A program made the position numbers and the translations under genes. Positions 60,156 through 64,000 of a stretch of DNA of 64,000 bases are shown here, piece after piece. The notes under the pieces were generated by a model. That model made no database searches and was not told the origin of the DNA. It saw nothing but the letters and a program-made list of their open reading frames with translations. The DNA is taken from NCBI GenBank assembly GCA_958298945.1, contig OY282606.1, positions 54,077,920-54,141,919 of the forward strand, in the 5' to 3' direction. Source of the stretch: Atherix ibis (Eukaryota > Arthropoda > Insecta > Diptera > Athericidae). Each line of letters starts with the position of its first letter. Within the stretch, counting starts at the first letter, position 1.

Positions 60156-61470
60156 TAGGGTTTTTCAATAAGAGTAATATGATTTCTAAGTGATGTTTCG
60201 GTCATTTGTAATATGTCATGATCTGTCATTTTTTTTCATTGTATTTAGTAATGTTTACAATTTGATTATGGAGAGACATTAGCAAGAACAACGTTTACAA
60301 ATTATTTAATTTTATTATCAAAATAATCGTTCTCCAATTGCAACTTTTCGTGCGCTTTTGCCATTTTATGGTCATAATAATCGTCCAATTGTGCTCGCTA
60401 TTCGCCGAATTGCTAAAAATTTCGAGCGTACATTTTCTTTACATAATGTTCGAGTACCAATAAGACAAAGAACCGCTGGAAATAATGAAAATATTGCTGC
60501 CGTTCAGGCAAGTGTTGCTGAAGACCGCAATTTGTCGAATCCAAGACGTTCTCAAGAATTGGGACTGTCTCAAACCACAACCTGGCGGATTTTGAGAAAG
60601 GATTTGGGCTTGCATCCGTATAAAATTGTTATCACTCAAGAACTGAAGCCATTGGACCACCGTAAACATCGTGAATTTGCTGATTTTTTTTTGGAGCAAC
60701 TTGAAAACGATAACGATTTTTTTAAGAAAATCATCTTCTCCGATGAGGCTAACTTTTATCTGAGTGGTGCGGAAATAAACAAAACTGTCGATTCTCGTGC
60801 GAATAAAATCCACAAATTATTCACGAACACCCATTACATTCACCTAAATTGACAGTTTGGTGTGGTTATTGGTATGGTGGAATCATCGGTCCGTACTTCT
60901 TTCGAAATTAAGCTGGTAACACCATTATTGTCAATGGAGAGCGGTATAGATCGATGATAACCAACTTTTTATGGACGAAATTGGAAGAAGTTAATCTTGA
61001 CAACATCTGGTTCTAACAAGACGGGGCTACGTGCCACACAGCACGTGCAACAACCGAATTATTGCGAGAAAAGTTTGGAGATTCGAATATTTCAAGAAAT
61101 TGTGACATTGAATGGCTTCCAAGAAGTTGTGATTTAACACCATTAGACTATTTCTTGTAGGGTTATTTGAAGTCATTGGTCTTTAGCAATGAACCAGACT
61201 CTCTTCAAGCTTTAGAAGTTAATATTGAACGTGCTATTCATGACATACGACTTGATTTAGTCGAAAAAGTGCTCGAAAATTGTGTTCATCGAATTCGTTC
61301 CTGCAAAAGAAGTCGTGGAGGCCATTTGAATGACGTTTTATTCAAAACTTAATTGTATCGATTGTACTTCACATATACTTCACATTAAATAAAAATCATT
61401 TGAATTTTCTTAACAATTAGTGTATATTTTAAAAAAAAAAAAATTATATCACTATTTTCGGAAAACTCTA
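60156..61470 (+). mobile_element. DD41D (rosa-like) Tc1/mariner element, full length
   Basis: TA duplications at 60154-60155 and 61471-61472; inverted ends TAGGGTTTTTCAATAAGAGT and a diverged inverse. Length is 1315 bp. The third, older copy on the minus strand is at 29940-30660. The spacing between the second and third catalytic Asp, counted on this copy, is 41 residues, which is the rosa-type signature. Confidence 0.9.
60268..61351 (+). pseudogene. DD41D transposase, several stops and frameshifts
   Basis: Translation from ATG at 60268 stops early (MERH.QEQRLQII). The largest open part, 60358-60852, has AVQASVAEDRNLSNPRRSQE, a helix-turn-helix ending TTTWRILRKDLGLHPYKI, and the first Asp in IIFSDEANFYLSG. 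After a frameshift near 60775 come GIIGPYFF, VNGERYRSMITNF, F.QDGATCHTARATTELLRE (second Asp), CDLTPLDYFL (third Asp) and the tail to 61351. Two stops, TAA before QDGATC and TAG after DYFL, are shared with the copy at 42 kb. Confidence 0.87.
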
Positions 61471-62039
61471 TACTTAAGTGCGCGCCATTGCATTTTGAGC
61501 TCAATTGCGACAACTAATTACAGGACTGCAAAATTAAACAGGCACCGTCGACATGTTGGGTATACAATTTGCATTGTTTTTTTAAGAAAAAAACTTTTAG
61601 AAAGAAAATAAAGGATATACGAAGACCTTGTATAGGATAAGCCCTAATTTTATGGTTTAAAGTTAAAAGCGAAACAAATAACTCTATTTGAAATATAGTC
61701 ATCAGCATTGTAGCATCTACGCTGTCGCCACCACATAGTTCCTTTTATTCTTGTTAGGTATAACACAAGATTCTTACTCATATATTGAGGTCTTGATTAA
61801 TTATATTGTAGATTAAAAGTTTATTTGCAGGTACCTGGTTTATATCACTGTTTCATCTCGTATGGAACTAAGTTGGTTTTTAGATTTAAAATACATTGTC
61901 TATGATTGTATTTTCTTAAAAAGTAATCTAAACAGCATCGACACGTAGATATATACATATACGATGATAATATCTAGGGTAGGCCCATATAAGATAGTTA
62001 TGGCTAAGCTTAAAACATATTGATTTAAGTCAAGTAAAT

Positions 62040-64000
62040 GCTTATTTCCCAAGTCAGTTGGAAACAATCTCAAACACATTTTCGCATACCAAATATGATG
62101 ACGTACCTCCAGTCATAGGAGTCGAACTTCTGAGAGCCTCAAACAAGATTGGGGATGCGAAGGACATATGTTTGGATTTACTACAGTATTTTGGCCCATA
62201 AAACTGGAATGAGAACACTGTCCGATATCTTTTTATTAGAATAAGTTAACAACGAGTTAACGAAATCAGAAGTTTCCGCGATCGAAACATTACACTCTGT
62301 CGTTATCATCACAAGACGGGAAATTCATCGTAGGAAAACTCTTACGTTAGATCAATCCACGTGTAAGTTAATTTAAGCTTAAGTTAGTGATAAGTTATAA
62401 ATAGAAGCATTTCGTTTAAAATAGGTTAGTTCTGGTTAATGTAAATAAAATAAAAGACTATTTCTAATTAAAATAAAAATAAATTTATTTTATTTTCACA
62501 CACTGTGAAACGTAGTTCGTAACTTATATAATGCGTGAATGCATGGAAGAATCATATGTGAATGCATGAAAGAGCAAATGCTTCTCCTTCTACCAAAGGG
62601 TAAGAAACCAACCGGTGATCCATCCTCCTACCGCCCTATTTGGTTGTTGAATAAGGCCGGTAAAATATTGGAAAGAATAATTTACAATTGCTTGGAGTTA
62701 TATTCCGAGGGCTTCGAAGGTCTATCAAAAACCCAATATGGATTCAGAAAGGCTATAATAATGATGGGTGCCATATACACAGTGGTTAATATGTCCCATA
62801 CGCCAGTTGAAGAAAATCAATAGAAACAAGATACTAAGCGATACTGCGCCATCGTTATCCTGTCTCTCAAGAACGCGTTTAATTCGGCGAAATAGAACAG
62901 TAAACCAGACGCGCTTCGCCGCCTAAAAGTTTCAAAGAAGATTAATCAGAGGCTATTTTACAAATAGGCCGCTGATATTTGGTACTGAAAGTGGGATGAA
63001 AACATAGGATTAGTGTGGGAGTCCTTCAGGGCTCGGAACTTGGTCCATTGTTATTGAATATTATGTATGATGCGCTGCTCAAACTCGCAATGTCGAAAGG
63101 AGTTAGTTATGTTGGATTTGCGGGTGACATTGCGGTGATCGCTTTCAATAAATTTATCGATGAGATCACCCACACCACAAATGGTGCAGTTAACATTATC
63201 CGGCACTGGCTATCATTAGTGGATCTGGAACTTACTAATAAAAAAACTGAGATAGTACTAGTGATCAGTAGGAAAGTAAAGGAGACCATTATGCTCACCA
63301 TCGGTGACAACAATATTATCTCACAGCCATCGCTTCGATATCTAGAAATTCAGATAGATGCCAGGTTAAGCTTTGGCAAGTCGGATTGTGAATGCCTTAG
63401 TGAGGATCATGCCTAATCCCGAAGAGCCCAGACAGAGTCGACGCAGGCTCCTAACCACAGTTATCAGCTCTCTGAAACTCTACGCACGTTCATTCGGACA
63501 GAACTTGTGGTGACATAAACGTACAAGTGATGGCGATATATCGCCGAAACGCACTTCGAGTCTCGAGAGCACTCGGAACTGTCCCGTATGATGCTGTCTG
63601 TGTTATCGCTAACATGGCATCAATCGAGCTTTTAATGGCTGAAAGAGCCAGAGTATATCATCGACGACGAGAGGAAAATGAAATACATCGGCTCACCATC
63701 AGCAGGGTGGCAAGAAATGAGATAGCAGTGAGATAGCAGCGATACTGAAATTTATCGATTAAAGGAAAAAAGAGGCATCATCTGATTCCTGACACAGCCA
63801 CGTAGAACGGAGGAGGCCGTGGAGTTAATGGACCACTATATGGCCCAATTTCTGACAGGGCATGGGCGCTTCAGTGCATATCTTAATTACGGGCATAATC
63901 GAGTATGTGAAACATGTCATCTTCCATTGTCCATGATTTACCAAAGAATGGAAGGAAATAGAGAATATAATAGATGACCAGCTATCCCAGAAGCACTACA
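62040..64000 (+). mobile_element. R1-clade non-LTR retrotransposon ORF2 remnant, running off the window
   Basis: A first piece, ELLRASNKIGDAKDICLD (62125-62190), resembles the stretch before RT. From 62560: LLPKGKKPTGDPSSYRPIWL, LNKAGKILERIIYNCLE, LSKTQYGFRK. From 63015: GVLQGSELGPLLLNIMYDAL, VGFAGDIAVI (catalytic FADD changed to FAGD), LELTNKKTEIVLV. From 63527: VYRRNALRVSRALGTVPYDAV-type tail, VYHRRREENE, and FLTGHGRFSAYL..CETCH near 63860-63920 (C-terminal zinc-knuckle region). Stops and frameshifts lie throughout. The 5' part is cut or interrupted at 62.2-62.54 kb. Confidence 0.85.
62245..62525. mobile_element. Possible solo LTR inserted in the R1-like element
   Basis: Between two R1-like coding pieces lies an unrelated segment with TATAAATA (62396), AATAAAATAAAAGAC (62444) and promoter-like AT-rich DNA, as in an LTR. 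Exact ends and a target duplication could not be fixed. Confidence 0.3.

Overview
This is a very AT-rich eukaryotic (insect) window. GT-AG introns, gene content and transposon families (rosa-like DD41D, irritans-type mariner, long-TIR Tc1, gypsy, R1-clade) point to a higher fly (Diptera, probably Schizophora). The species cannot be fixed from sequence alone. Three host genes are supported; nearly everything else is intron, AT-rich intergenic DNA or transposon debris.

Layout. 1-9.97 kb is a transposon cluster: a 1676-bp Tc1-like element with 223-bp inverted repeats, a gypsy pol remnant carrying a nested deleted mariner, a Tc1 fossil, a foldback repeat and several mariner fossils. 9,974-22,649 (+) is mesh, 16 exons that join in frame into 1433 residues (signal peptide, NIDO, IPT-like, AMOP, vWD, Sushi, transmembrane, cytoplasmic tail). 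An alternative last exon at 27,608-27,735 gives a 1232-residue isoform with another membrane anchor and a very short tail. 24.5-45 kb has no host gene: AT-rich DNA with a tRNA-like remnant, hairpins, mariner fossils, one almost intact irritans mariner (40,877-42,024) and a DD41D copy (42,072-43,037).

45,012-58,777 (-) holds the last four coding exons of a soluble guanylate cyclase beta subunit (Gycbeta100B-like); its 5' exons lie beyond the right edge. Its 11.25-kb last intron contains, on the opposite strand, a complete nine-exon ankyrin/SOCS-box gene resembling ASB17 (45,872-56,341). The introns of that nested gene carry a non-LTR element, a GC-richer island of unknown origin and a full-length mariner. 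58.8-64 kb, presumably a cyclase intron, holds a second DD41D copy and an R1-clade retrotransposon running off the window.

How the genes relate. Mesh is a smooth septate junction membrane protein of the fly midgut. The cyclase beta subunit pairs with an alpha subunit to make cGMP in response to NO. The ASB-like protein should be a substrate receptor of a Cullin-RING ligase. The nested arrangement is the only structural link seen. No prokaryote-style operon, CRISPR or defence system is present; the unusual content is the nested gene, the alternative mesh terminus and the transposon archaeology.
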